This document shows positions 19,285-28,409 of a DNA stretch of 64,000 nt, one piece after another; the stretch's first letter is position 1, and every line of letters starts with the position of its first letter. Below the pieces are notes generated by a model that worked only from the letters and a program-made list of their open reading frames with translations, was not told the origin of the DNA and did not search any database. The DNA comes from Hyphomicrobiales bacterium (GTDB lineage Bacteria; Pseudomonadota; Alphaproteobacteria; Rhizobiales; Rhizobiaceae), in the NCBI GenBank assembly GCA_900472395.1, contig UCHV01000006.1, positions 1-64,000 of the forward strand, read 5' to 3'. The position numbers were made by a program, and so were the translations under genes.

Positions 19285-21105
19285 ATGGCTTCAGCAGGGA
19301 GTCCGCGAACGCGCGTAGCGTCCGCGCTTACGCAAACCCGCAAGGCATTTTACGGGATCGCCGCATTGAGCGCGGTGACGAATATTCTGATGCTGACCGG
19401 CCCGCTTTTCATGATGCAGGTCTATGACCGCGTTCTGACCAGCCGCAGCGTACCGACACTTGTCGCCCTGACCCTGCTTGCGCTCGGTATTTACGCATTC
19501 CTGGGCGTGCTTGAAATGATGCGCTCGAAGATTCTGCTGCAGATCGGCCGGCGGATCGACGAGGAGTTGAGCGAGCCGACCTTCAATACGGTACTGAGCC
19601 TGCCACTTGCCATGGCCAAGGGCGATGCCGTGGCCCAGCCGCTGCGCGATCTCGACCAGATCCGCGGTTTCATGAGCGGGTCCGGGCCGATCGCCATCTG
19701 CGATCTGCCGTGGATGCCGCTCTACATTCTGATCCTCTACATATTCCATCCCTATTTCGGTTATGCAGCCCTTGCCGGTGCGGCCTTCCTGATGGCGCTG
19801 ACATTTTGCAGCGAATTCCTTCTGCGCAATCCGACGCGGAAACTGTCGCAGCTTGTTTCGGCACGCTGGGAACTGGTGGAGGCGGGAAAACGCAATGCCG
19901 AACCGCTGCATGCGATGGGTATGCGGACGGCCTATGCCAACCGTTTCGATGAGGTGAACCGTCGTTATGTCGAAGGGCAGACCACAACCAGCGACCTGAC
20001 GGCCAGTTTTTCGGCGGTTTCGAAAATTTTCCGAATGGCGCTGCAATCGGCAATCCTTGCGCTGGGCGCCTGGCTGGTGATCCAGCAACTTGCGTCGCCC
20101 GGTGCAATCATCGCCTCGTCGATCCTGACATCCAAGGCACTGGCGCCAATCGAGATGGTTATCGGCCAGTGGCGCAGTTTCATCAACGCCCGCCAATCCC
20201 GGCACCGGCTGGAGGACATGCTTGAACGGTTTGGCGAGGCGCGCAGCCCGATGCCGCTGCCGGCACCCAAAACCTCGCTTTCGGTTTCGGGGCTGGCCGT
20301 CATTCCGCCGGGAAGCGCAAAGCCGATCATCCACGATGTTTCGCTCAGCCTTTTTGCCGGCCAGGGGCTTGGCATCATCGGTCCGAGCGGTTCCGGAAAA
20401 TCGACGCTCTCGCGGGCCTTGGTGGGCATCTGGCCGCCGGCGCGCGGCAGTATCCGGCTCGATGGCGCGGCACTCAACCAGTGGGACCCGGAAGCGCTCG
20501 GGCCATCCATCGGTTACCTGCCGCAGGGCGTCGACCTGTTCGATGGAACGATTGCCGAAAACATCAGCCGGTTTTCCGCGCAGGCAAGCCCGGAGCTGAT
20601 CATCGAGGCGGCCAAGCTTGCCGGTGTGCACGACCTGATCCTCTCCATGCCCGACGGTTACGACACCGCCATCGGAAACCACGGCGCCATTCTTTCGAGC
20701 GGCCAGCGGCAGCGCATCGGCCTTGCCCGGGCACTTTACGGCAAACCCTTCCTGATCGTGCTGGACGAACCCAATGCCAATCTCGATTCCGAAGGCGAAG
20801 TGGCGCTGACCAAGGCCATTATCGCCGCGCGTGCGGCCGGCTCTATCATCGTCGTCGTGGCGCATCGGCCAAACGCTCTGCAGGCGCTGGACCATGTGCT
20901 GGTGATGAACAGCGGCGCGATGGTGGCTTTCGGCCCACGCGATGAGGTGCTGCGCAAGGCGACACGTCAGATGGAAACACGAGAGACGGAACCCCAGCCG
21001 GCACGGGAAGCACCTCGGCCGATGCAAAAAGCGCCTTTTGTGCCCGAGGAAGAAACTGCCGGAGAGCAAACAGCCAAAAAAGCCGGAACGAGGATCTCGA
21101 TATGA
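19285..21105 (+). CDS. Type I secretion ABC transporter, PrtD/PrsD family
   Basis: A 606-residue half transporter: an N-terminal membrane domain with about six segments (residues 20-300), then an ATPase domain. Walker A GPSGSGKST is at 366-374. The signature is LSSGQ (470-474) rather than LSGGQ, and Walker B is LIVLDEP. Residues after about 565 form a charged, proline-rich tail. Relatives export glycanases, proteases and RTX proteins together with a membrane fusion protein and TolC, and in rhizobia PrsD serves biofilm glycanases. Its stop overlaps the next gene. No substrate gene is in view. Confidence 0.92.
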   Translation: MASAGSPRTRVASALTQTRKAFYGIAALSAVTNILMLTGPLFMMQVYDRVLTSRSVPTLVALTLLALGIYAFLGVLEMMRSKILLQIGRRIDEELSEPTFNTVLSLPLAMAKGDAVAQPLRDLDQIRGFMSGSGPIAICDLPWMPLYILILYIFHPYFGYAALAGAAFLMALTFCSEFLLRNPTRKLSQLVSARWELVEAGKRNAEPLHAMGMRTAYANRFDEVNRRYVEGQTTTSDLTASFSAVSKIFRMALQSAILALGAWLVIQQLASPGAIIASSILTSKALAPIEMVIGQWRSFINARQSRHRLEDMLERFGEARSPMPLPAPKTSLSVSGLAVIPPGSAKPIIHDVSLSLFAGQGLGIIGPSGSGKSTLSRALVGIWPPARGSIRLDGAALNQWDPEALGPSIGYLPQGVDLFDGTIAENISRFSAQASPELIIEAAKLAGVHDLILSMPDGYDTAIGNHGAILSSGQRQRIGLARALYGKPFLIVLDEPNANLDSEGEVALTKAIIAARAAGSIIVVVAHRPNALQALDHVLVMNSGAMVAFGPRDEVLRKATRQMETRETEPQPAREAPRPMQKAPFVPEEETAGEQTAKKAGTRISI

Positions 21106-22493
21106 AATTCGATCTCAAGACCCTCGACCCTCAGCTGCTCAAGACGAAATTGCGTGAGTCCGGACTGATGGAACGGTTCAAGCTGGATGAGGGACCAAAA
21201 ACCCCGGCCGCGCAGGCTATCCGCCGTTATCTTCTGGCTTCGGCCGTTACCATCGGCGCGCTTGTGGTGGGGGCCGGCGGATGGGCGGCGACGGCCAGCC
21301 TTTCGAGCGCCGTGATCGGTTCCGGGACCATCGTTGTCGAAGGTTCGGCAAAACGCATACAGCACCGCGAGGGCGGCATTATCGGCCAGATCCGCGTGAC
21401 CGATGGCAGCCATGTGCAGGCTGGAGAACTGCTGATCCGGCTGGACGACACGATCACCCGCGCCAATCTTTCGGTCGTCACCAAGCAGATCGACCAGCTG
21501 GGCGCCCGACGCATGCGGCTGATTGCCGAGCGAGACGAATTGAAGACCCTCACCGTGCCGGAAGAACTGGCGGGAAGACAGTCCGATCCGGCTGTTGCCG
21601 AATACATTTCCGCCGAAACGGCACTGTTCAAGGCGAGGCGTGAGACAATGGAGGGGCAGAAGGGGCGCCTGCGCCAGCAGATCGGCCAGATCGAGCAGGA
21701 GCGCACCGGCCTGGAAGTGCGGCGCGATGCCAAGAACGAAGAGCTTTCCTGGGTTGCCGAGGAACTCAAACGCATTTCCAACCTCAGCGAACAGGGGCTG
21801 GTGCAATTTACCCGCCTTTCCGAACTGCAGCGCACCAAGGCGCAGCTGGATGGCGAGCGCGGGCAATTGATTGCCGAAATTGCGCGGGCAGCCACCCGTA
21901 TTTCCGAAACCGAGCTGCAAATCCTGCAACTGGACCAGGACCGCCGCGCCGAGGTGCTGACAGAAATGCGCGACATCGACAACAAGCTGGCCGAGCTTGC
22001 CGAACAGCGGATCGCTGCCGAAGATCAATTGCGGCGCATCGACATCACCGCCCCGCAGACCGGCATCGTGCACGAGCTTGCCGTGCACACGATCGGCGGG
22101 GTGATCTCGCCTGGCGAAACGGTGATGCAAATCGTGCCGACAGACGACAAGCTGGTGATCGACACAAAAATCCGGCCGGCAGATATCGATCAGGTGCGCG
22201 CCGGCCAGAAGGCGGGCCTGCGCTTTTCCGCCTTCAGCCAGCGCACCACACCGGAGATAGACGGTATTGTCGAAACCGTTTCGGCCGATCTCAACCACAA
22301 CCAGCAGACCGGCGAAAGCTGGTATTCGGCGCGGATCACCATTCCCCAGGAGGAGCGCGACAAGCTGGGCAACCTGACCCTGGTGGCCGGCATGCCTGTG
22401 GAAACCTTCGTGCAATCCGGAGAGCGGTCGGCACTATCCTATCTGGTCAAGCCGTTGACCGACCAGGTGGCGCGGGCCATGCGGGAAAACTGA
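21102..22493 (+). CDS. Type I secretion membrane fusion protein, HlyD/PrsE family
   Basis: A 463-residue inner-membrane adaptor: a cytoplasmic N-terminus, one transmembrane helix (about residues 43-65), a biotinyl-lipoyl-like half (HREGGIIGQIRVTDGSHVQAGELLIRLDDT), long coiled-coil helices (about 115-300), then the matching half and the HlyD signature near the end (LVAGMPVETFVQSGERSALSYLVKPL). The ATG overlaps the ATPase stop by 4 bp, so the two are coupled. It links the ABC exporter to an outer-membrane channel. Confidence 0.93.
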   Translation: MKFDLKTLDPQLLKTKLRESGLMERFKLDEGPKTPAAQAIRRYLLASAVTIGALVVGAGGWAATASLSSAVIGSGTIVVEGSAKRIQHREGGIIGQIRVTDGSHVQAGELLIRLDDTITRANLSVVTKQIDQLGARRMRLIAERDELKTLTVPEELAGRQSDPAVAEYISAETALFKARRETMEGQKGRLRQQIGQIEQERTGLEVRRDAKNEELSWVAEELKRISNLSEQGLVQFTRLSELQRTKAQLDGERGQLIAEIARAATRISETELQILQLDQDRRAEVLTEMRDIDNKLAELAEQRIAAEDQLRRIDITAPQTGIVHELAVHTIGGVISPGETVMQIVPTDDKLVIDTKIRPADIDQVRAGQKAGLRFSAFSQRTTPEIDGIVETVSADLNHNQQTGESWYSARITIPQEERDKLGNLTLVAGMPVETFVQSGERSALSYLVKPLTDQVARAMREN

Positions 22494-22662
22494 GGTCGCG
22501 GACAAGAAAAGCGTGACATAAAAGTACAGGTCGCAAAGTTTTTTTGTGATGGCCGGAAAGCCTCTCGCGAAACATGACGAAAATCTGCTAGGCCCCTTGC
22601 GAAATATTGCATTTGCGGGCGGCGGGACGGCTGCCCGGTTTTCAACAAGGGCCACCAGAATC

Positions 22663-23025
22663 ATGAACACCCGTCTTGCCGCGCTGGCTGTCGTTGCAGT
22701 CGCGCTTTCCGCCTGCACCACCGCTTCTCCGCTGAAGTCCGATCCGATCTCGGCACGCTGGGTCGGCCAGTCCGCCGGCAAGTTTTTTGCCGCCTATGGC
22801 CCGCAATACAGCGATGTCGCCAATGGCTCGTCGACGACCTATAACTGGCGCGGCGGTTACAAGCGCATCAAGATGGAAAACGGCAAGAGCGCCAGCGTAA
22901 GCTGCGCGGCGACACTGACGGTTTCGTCGGATTACAACATCCGCTCCATCCGCATCGTGGCCGACCGCCCGGGTTCCAAGGGCGCGAGCTATTGCGAAGA
23001 ACTGCTGGCGCCCGCACAGGGCTGA
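22663..23025 (+). CDS. Small lipoprotein of unknown function
   Basis: A 120-residue protein with a lipoprotein signal peptide ending at the lipobox LSAC (Cys at about residue 18). The mature part has a YNWRGGYKRIKMENGKSASVSCAATLTVSSDYNIRSIRIVADRPGSKGASYCEELL segment with two cysteines that may form a disulfide. It follows the secretion pair by 170 bp on the same strand. No function can be assigned. Confidence 0.8.
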   Translation: MNTRLAALAVVAVALSACTTASPLKSDPISARWVGQSAGKFFAAYGPQYSDVANGSSTTYNWRGGYKRIKMENGKSASVSCAATLTVSSDYNIRSIRIVADRPGSKGASYCEELLAPAQG

Positions 23026-23091
23026 ACCGGTTTCGGTTTTGCAAAGGTTTCGACAGGCGGCTTCGGCCGCCTGATTTCCTTTAGCCGATTG

Positions 23092-24744
23092 TTAAAGACC
23101 CATCGCAACCGCGCGTGTGCGGTGCACGCCCTGGGGCGTGAAGGCAAACTCTTCCGCAATGCCCAACATATCGGCGGCGATATGGAGGGTAGACAGCCAC
23201 ATTTCCGTGCCCTGGAGGCTGGCCTGCTGGCCATCGGCAAACGCAAGGCCTCGGCCTGCCTGCCATCTGTCAGAGGCGCGCAGGATAACCTCTTCGGCAA
23301 TCACCTGCGCCTGCCCGCGCGAAAAGTCGGTCTGTTTCAGGCAGAGCCAGAGCGGATGGATGGTGTCGAGCAGGTTGCAGGCATTGTATGTTTCTCCGTC
23401 AAAACCATTGTGATTGCGATAATTGGTGATGACCGAATTGATGGCGGCTTCCGGCAACGGCACCGGTATGCCGAACTGCGCATAGGCACCGCGGGTGAGC
23501 CGGTAAAAACCGTTGACCGGCTGCAAAAGCCCTTCAGCAGCCGTTGGCCTGCCCCACAAACCGGTGGAACGATCGACATGGGTGGCCAGCCAGCCGAACA
23601 GCACTTCCTTGCCCCTGCCCGTCTCGAAATAATGCGCGTTGAAATACAAAGACGTCGCGATGGCATCGACACGGTCGCCGCTCCACCAGGCGCGTGTCGA
23701 CCACGGCAGGTTTTCCAGCCAGTCGCAAAGGGCGGCGGGCTGCAACTCCACGCCTGAAATCGGGTGAAGTGGGCGGGCACCGAGGATTTCCAGCGCGTAA
23801 CCGACCGAGAGGACATGATAGAGCGCGGAAGAATCTTCCCGGATGTTTTTCGAACGATCCGGCATGTTGTGCAGATCGGGAAAGAAGCCGGTTTCAGGTT
23901 CCTGTAGCGACTGCAGCCTTGCAACGAGGGCCTGCGCCTCGTGCCCCTGAAGCGGATAACCGAAACCGGCAGCGATTTCGATCGCGTCGCATTCATGCCG
24001 GACGGCAGCGCGCACCACCCCATCGGCACCGGCCGAGCGATAGCCATCCGGTGTCCGGTAATGCGCAAGCACATCGCGCCATTCGGCAGCGGCAATATCT
24101 CCGATCCGTTTCAGTGCAGACTCGACCTTCGAGCGCCGGGATTTGGTGGTGGAGACGGTTTCACCTCTGCGGCGCACCACTTTTGCCGGCACGCCGGCGG
24201 CAATGCCGAGTTCTGGAATATCCTTGGTGACGACGGCACCCGCCGCGATGACCGCCCCTCGCCCGATCGTCACACCATCGAGGATCACGGCATTTGCACC
24301 GATCCAGACATCGTCGCCGATGGTGATGCCGAGAGTAATATGCGGCTGGTCGTTGATCGGCGTATCGGGATCTTCGAAACCGTGGTTGAAGCCGACGATG
24401 GAAACCAGCGAGGCAATACGCACGCCATCGCCGCATCGGATCTTTCCCGACAGACAGGCATAGGCATTGACCGAGCAGTTTCTGCCGATTTCCACATCGC
24501 CGCGAACCAGTGCGTGGCCTGCTATCCACGACCGTTCGCCGACAATCAGCCGTGTGGTGAAGATGCGCGCTTCGCTTGCGATATAGGCGGTGTCCGCGAT
24601 TTCGGCGCCGGCGCTATGCGTCAGAGCTGCTCGCAGGTCTTTCTGATCGGCGCTGTTAAGATCGGCAGGCTGCCGTTCCCACGTCATGAACTGCAGACGA
24701 TCCCGCCGCGCGTCGTCGATATCAAGCATCATGTCGCCACCCAT
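23092..24744 (-). CDS. Fusion of hexapeptide-repeat acyltransferase and alpha/alpha-toroid domain
   Basis: A 550-residue two-domain protein. Residues about 45-200 are a left-handed beta-helix acyltransferase of the maltose/colanic-acid acetyltransferase type, with hexapeptide repeats (VGERSWIAGHALVRGDVEIGRNCSV), a GFNHGFED active-site region and the closing IAAGVPAKVVRRR. Residues about 215-540 are helical, rich in Trp, His and Asp, and look like an alpha/alpha toroid of the terpene-cyclase or glycan-enzyme kind (GFFPDLHNMPDRSKNIREDSSALYHVLSVGYALEILG). The ATG follows CAGGAGA. It has no signal peptide. It sits beside the oligosaccharide island and shares its operator motif. The fusion is unusual and the activity is unknown. 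Confidence 0.75.
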   Translation of the reverse strand: MGGDMMLDIDDARRDRLQFMTWERQPADLNSADQKDLRAALTHSAGAEIADTAYIASEARIFTTRLIVGERSWIAGHALVRGDVEIGRNCSVNAYACLSGKIRCGDGVRIASLVSIVGFNHGFEDPDTPINDQPHITLGITIGDDVWIGANAVILDGVTIGRGAVIAAGAVVTKDIPELGIAAGVPAKVVRRRGETVSTTKSRRSKVESALKRIGDIAAAEWRDVLAHYRTPDGYRSAGADGVVRAAVRHECDAIEIAAGFGYPLQGHEAQALVARLQSLQEPETGFFPDLHNMPDRSKNIREDSSALYHVLSVGYALEILGARPLHPISGVELQPAALCDWLENLPWSTRAWWSGDRVDAIATSLYFNAHYFETGRGKEVLFGWLATHVDRSTGLWGRPTAAEGLLQPVNGFYRLTRGAYAQFGIPVPLPEAAINSVITNYRNHNGFDGETYNACNLLDTIHPLWLCLKQTDFSRGQAQVIAEEVILRASDRWQAGRGLAFADGQQASLQGTEMWLSTLHIAADMLGIAEEFAFTPQGVHRTRAVAMGL

Positions 24745-24771
24745 ATTCGTCTCCTGCCCAACCCATCCGCC

Positions 24772-24785
24772 TCATCATACGAATT
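24772..24785 (+). promoter_or_regulatory. Candidate FadR-type operator, copy 1
   Basis: TCATCATACGAATT, 28 bp before the start of the acyltransferase/toroid gene. It matches the motif YYATCATAYRWRTK found at four promoter positions in this island. Confidence 0.5.
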
Positions 24786-24899
24786 GGCATTCCCAAGATC
24801 TTTCAAGACCGGTAATCCAACCCGCTCATCACGCTGTCGACACTTAAGCGGGGGATTTAGCAACTATCAATCCATCGAAAGATTGAAGTTATCGCTAAC

Positions 24900-24913
24900 T
24901 TATCATACAAGTG
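24900..24913 (+). promoter_or_regulatory. Candidate FadR-type operator, copy 2
   Basis: TTATCATACAAGTG, about 62 bp before the start of the FadR-type regulator gene. It is consistent with autoregulation by the gene product. Confidence 0.5.
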
Positions 24914-24974
24914 ACTTAATGAAACGGACCGGACGGTAAAAAATGCCGCGACAGGTCTTCGCGAGGAACCGAGC

Positions 24975-25712
24975 GTGGCCGTGCAAACCAAGGATCGCAA
25001 CAAGAACTCCGGGTCTCTGGTCTTCCAGGTGGGCGAAAGCCTGCGACAGGCAATTTCCAGCGGCCGGTACGTGCCGGGCGACAAGCTGCCGAGCGAAGCG
25101 GAACTGACGGAAGCGCACAAGGTAAGCCGAACCGTGATCCGCGAAGCGGTGGCGGCGATGAAATCCGACGGGCTGGTGGAAGTACGCCAGGGCGCCGGTA
25201 TTTTCGTGCTGGAACCGGCGGCGGCGCTGGCCATGAGCCGCAGGGTGGACAAGGCGCGCGTTTCTTCCGATCTCGAAGTGCTTGAAGTGCGCGCACCGCT
25301 GGAAATCGAGGCGGCGGCGCTGGCCGCCGCGCGGCGTTCGCCTGCGCAGGAAGAGGCGCTGTTCGAATGTCACCGGCAGGTTCTACGCTGTATCGAACAG
25401 AATGAATCGATCCGCGAGGCCGATCTTGCCCTGCATTTTGCGATTGCCGAAGCGACCAACAATCCGCTGTTCCGGCAGCATCTGGAGTTTCATGGCGGCG
25501 CCGTCATTCCGCAATCGCGGCCGGTGCCCGATCCGGAACCGGCAGAACAGACCGCCTATCGCAAGCTGATCCATCAGGAACACGAGGCGATCGTGATGGC
25601 GATTTCCGACCGTGACGAGGAAGCGGCCCGCAACGCCATGCGCGATCATTTGCGCGGCAGCCAGATCCGCTACCGGGATCTGCTGCGGAATTCGCGCACC
25701 GGTTCGAACTGA
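24975..25712 (+). CDS. FadR-subfamily GntR transcriptional regulator of the oligosaccharide island
   Basis: A 245-residue regulator. The winged HTH is at about residues 15-80 (QVGESLRQAISSGRYVPGDKLPSEAELTEAHKVSRTVIREAVAAMKSDGLVEVRQGAGIFV). The C-terminal all-helical FCD domain contains the metal/ligand-type residues D..LHFAIAEATNNPLF and HEAIVMAISDRDEEAARNAMRDHL. Members of this branch usually respond to uronates or other sugar acids, which fits the lyase and GH88 genes nearby. The GTG at 24975 follows GAGGA. It is divergent from the acyltransferase fusion. Confidence 0.9.
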   Translation: MAVQTKDRNKNSGSLVFQVGESLRQAISSGRYVPGDKLPSEAELTEAHKVSRTVIREAVAAMKSDGLVEVRQGAGIFVLEPAAALAMSRRVDKARVSSDLEVLEVRAPLEIEAAALAAARRSPAQEEALFECHRQVLRCIEQNESIREADLALHFAIAEATNNPLFRQHLEFHGGAVIPQSRPVPDPEPAEQTAYRKLIHQEHEAIVMAISDRDEEAARNAMRDHLRGSQIRYRDLLRNSRTGSN

Positions 25713-25715
25713 TTT

Positions 25716-25740
25716 CGGCAGCGGATTATCGCCGCTGCCG
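25716..25740. terminator. Hairpin between convergent genes
   Basis: A perfect 9-bp stem, CGGCAGCGG/CCGCTGCCG, with a 7-base loop lies in the 37-bp gap between the regulator gene and the convergent discoidin-like gene. There is no T-tract; it probably acts on both strands. Confidence 0.5.
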
Positions 25741-25749
25741 CCGGCTCTA

Positions 25750-26532
25750 TCAATCGCGGCCGAAAACCTCGATCTGCGTCAATGCCGGATAAGGTGACGG
25801 ATCATCCGCCTTGACGAGGCTGTGCAGACGCACCCATTCCACCGTCTTTTCCGGGATCGGAAAAGCCTGCGCAGCGCCGGTTTTGGTCAGCGCAAATGTG
25901 TGGGTCTCGCCGGAAGACAGCGTGACGCTCGCCTTTTCCCACCAGGCATCATGCGGAAAATCGGCGCGCAGGTAGAGCACGATTTCATCGATCTTGACGG
26001 GGCGACCGAACTCGACCGTCAACGCCGCTTCCGGGTCCTTGTTGATGCCCCAACTGGTATAGGGCCAGTGGCCGTGGTCATCATTGGCCTTTTCGCCATC
26101 GATGGCATTGCGGGCGAAAAACTGCGATTCACCGCGGGTTTCGACATTGGCGTGCGCATGCGGATAAAGCGTCTTGTTGGCGTGATCATCCCAGGGATTG
26201 AGCGCGAGGTTGCGGCGCTGGGAAATCTCTTCCGGGCGGGCTTTTCGCACATGCAGGCGATGGCGTTCGCCACTGAACGAGCGCGGCGAATAGGGTGCGC
26301 GTCGGGTCTCGAAGGGAACGGCGAGCGCATAGGTTCTGTCACTCAGGTAAACCAGTGTCGGGCTCATGGCATCGTCGAGGGCGAGCATGATATGGCAAGG
26401 CTCCGATGCCTCAACGACCACCTCGTCACCGGGCTTGTAGACATCGGAAAAAATCAGAAAGGCTTCATCCTTTCCTGTCGTTTCCGCCCTGACGAAACCG
26501 GTCTCGTCAATTACTTTCAGCGTCAGTTCCAT
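25750..26532 (-). CDS. Cytoplasmic protein with C-terminal F5/8-type C (discoidin-like) domain
   Basis: A 260-residue protein with no signal peptide. The N-terminal half (about 1-100) is beta-rich and unrecognised. Residues about 105-260 look like a galactose-binding or CBM32-like fold (RNLALNPWDDH, GESQFFARNAIDGEKANDDHGHWPYTSWGINKDPEAALTVEFGRPVKIDEIVLYLRADFPHDAWW, ending LTQIEVFGRD). The start at 26532 is supported by GAGGAGG and lies 10 bp after the lyase gene, so they form one operon. It probably binds or helps process the imported oligosaccharide; this is inference. Confidence 0.7.
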   Translation of the reverse strand: MELTLKVIDETGFVRAETTGKDEAFLIFSDVYKPGDEVVVEASEPCHIMLALDDAMSPTLVYLSDRTYALAVPFETRRAPYSPRSFSGERHRLHVRKARPEEISQRRNLALNPWDDHANKTLYPHAHANVETRGESQFFARNAIDGEKANDDHGHWPYTSWGINKDPEAALTVEFGRPVKIDEIVLYLRADFPHDAWWEKASVTLSSGETHTFALTKTGAAQAFPIPEKTVEWVRLHSLVKADDPSPYPALTQIEVFGRD

Positions 26533-26542
26533 CCCGTCCTCC

Positions 26543-28330
26543 TCAGACGATCCGCAATACCAGGCGCTGCGCCGCAAAGGCGATGCGCAGCCTGTAAAGT
26601 TCTGATGGCCATGAGATATTCAGCCTCGGATCATCGATATCGATCGTTTCGACCTCAATGCCTCCGCTGCCTTCAATCTCGATCTTGCCCATTTCTCCGA
26701 TGTGAATGGTATCGCCTTCTGCCACCGGCTTTTCACGTAGCATGAGCGACAGGATGGCCGGCAGGTCGCCGTCATGGATATCGGTGATCTCGACGCCGTT
26801 GCCACGATTGAGCGTGATGGTGCGGTGATAGGATCGCAGCTTGGCTTCCGGCGGATAGGCATCGGCAATATCCAGCGAGATTTCCGCCTTTTCCGGCGTG
26901 AATTGCGCTTGTCCATCACGAGCAGCGAAATCGGCACCCGCCGACTGCATGACACCGCCGAATGTCGGCAGGTTGTGAAACGCGGACTGCATGGTCCAGA
27001 TCTGGTAACGATCCGCGGAAAACGTCCTGGCCGTATAGGTTTCGACGCCGATATCGATCAGCAGCGGCTGACCGTTTTTATAGAGCGTAACGCTGCCGAC
27101 ATCGTTGTGATTGTGGCTTTCGCCATTGTTGCCGCCCTTGACGGCGAGCGCAAAATTCTCGTCGCGAGCGATATACAGACCGATGCCGGGATAAGAAGCG
27201 TCCGCCGGTTTTGAAACAGAGTCCGGTGGAGACGAGACGGGCGTCAGCAGTTCCATCACCCGATACCAGAGGTTCCATTCCTCCGGCAGATGCGGGGCCT
27301 TCGAGGTCGCGCGATCGCGCGCGGCAAATTCGGTCAGCGTCTGCGAGCCGACAGCCTTTCCAAAAAGGTATTCGCGGGCGCTGCAGGGATCGATGACGGC
27401 GGCAGAGTCGGCGAAATTGAAATAGAATTGCCCGGCCACGTTCATGTTGACGATATATTCCGCCATGTTGCGGATTTTTGGCGTTGACCAGAGAGGGGCC
27501 ATGGAGCCGGGCGCAACGCTATCGACAATGCGCATGGCGCCGAACATACACAACGCCGCATGCCGGTAATAAACGACACCTTCCTCACAGGCGCCGTCCT
27601 CGGCATAATCCTTGATGAAGGCATCGAGGCTGCCGAGCGCCTTTTGCGCCACGTGGGCGCGTAAGCCCTGATCGGTCTTGAGGCTGAAGGCGGAAAGCAG
27701 GACATTCTGGGTTATCCAGGCCGTCCAGTTGTTCATGCGCTCTGACCCGTTGCCCATCCACCAGAAATGGGTGGTGAGATAAGGCTCCAGAATTCTTTTG
27801 TGCACCTCACGTTCGATGCGGCTGACGATCACCGGGCTGACCGCATCCAGTCGCTTGCCCAAAAGACCGACAATCGTGGAAAGCAGTGCGCCGGTTTCAG
27901 CGGCAAACAGGTCGATGACCGGGCGATCCACATCCGGCAGCGGAAAACGCTCGCCGCCGCGCTGATAGGCATTGTGGGCGGGTAATTGCCAGCCGCTTTC
28001 TTCGCAGATCAGCCATATGCCATCGACGATCGCGGGCAGAAAGCGGCCTTCGTCCTGCAGCAACTCGCCGAGAACCAGATCGTTCAGCATGCGGCGGCGT
28101 GAAAAATACAGCGCTTCGAAATCGGCGCGATTGCCGTCTCTCGAGAACTTCAGGTAATCGCCGGCCGTGATGGCCGACCAGTTGCGGCAAAGCGCCCCCT
28201 GCGCATCGGCCAGAACAAGCGCCCTGAGCTTTTCGGATACGCCGCTCCAGACCTTGCGGTCATCGATATCGCTGCCGGGAAGAAAGTCCGCCAAACCCGC
28301 CGGCAGCCGCTTTGCGACGTCGCCAAACAT
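26543..28330 (-). CDS. Heparinase II/III-family polysaccharide lyase, cytoplasmic
   Basis: A 595-residue protein with an N-terminal alpha/alpha toroid and a C-terminal antiparallel beta-sheet domain. The family hallmark is the GGNNGESHNHNDVGSVTLYKNGQPLLIDIG segment, with His406 and His408. ERMNNWTAW near residue 200 fits the active-site Asn/Trp region. No signal peptide is present, so it should act on oligosaccharides after import, producing 4,5-unsaturated uronyl ends for the GH88 enzyme. GGGAGGAAAAC precedes the ATG. It is divergent from the ABC transporter genes and shares their control region. The exact substrate (glucuronan, heparan-like, alginate or plant polyuronide) cannot be decided. 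Confidence 0.85.
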   Translation of the reverse strand: MFGDVAKRLPAGLADFLPGSDIDDRKVWSGVSEKLRALVLADAQGALCRNWSAITAGDYLKFSRDGNRADFEALYFSRRRMLNDLVLGELLQDEGRFLPAIVDGIWLICEESGWQLPAHNAYQRGGERFPLPDVDRPVIDLFAAETGALLSTIVGLLGKRLDAVSPVIVSRIEREVHKRILEPYLTTHFWWMGNGSERMNNWTAWITQNVLLSAFSLKTDQGLRAHVAQKALGSLDAFIKDYAEDGACEEGVVYYRHAALCMFGAMRIVDSVAPGSMAPLWSTPKIRNMAEYIVNMNVAGQFYFNFADSAAVIDPCSAREYLFGKAVGSQTLTEFAARDRATSKAPHLPEEWNLWYRVMELLTPVSSPPDSVSKPADASYPGIGLYIARDENFALAVKGGNNGESHNHNDVGSVTLYKNGQPLLIDIGVETYTARTFSADRYQIWTMQSAFHNLPTFGGVMQSAGADFAARDGQAQFTPEKAEISLDIADAYPPEAKLRSYHRTITLNRGNGVEITDIHDGDLPAILSLMLREKPVAEGDTIHIGEMGKIEIEGSGGIEVETIDIDDPRLNISWPSELYRLRIAFAAQRLVLRIV

Positions 28331-28380
28331 GTTTTCCTCCCTCTCAAACGACCATAACGATCACTGCGATGTGATCCGCC

Positions 28381-28394
28381 CTATCATATGTATT
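28381..28394 (+). promoter_or_regulatory. Candidate FadR-type operator, copy 3
   Basis: CTATCATATGTATT, 51 bp before the lyase gene. With copy 4 it forms an inverted pair (CTATCATATG...CATATGATAG). Confidence 0.6.
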
Positions 28395-28409
28395 TTTGCA
28401 GTTCCAGCT

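Noticed and set aside
19291-21069. A long minus-strand frame opposite the secretion ATPase gene
   Set aside because: It is the mirror of a strongly biased GC-rich gene; its translation is rich in His, Arg and Gln without any family pattern.
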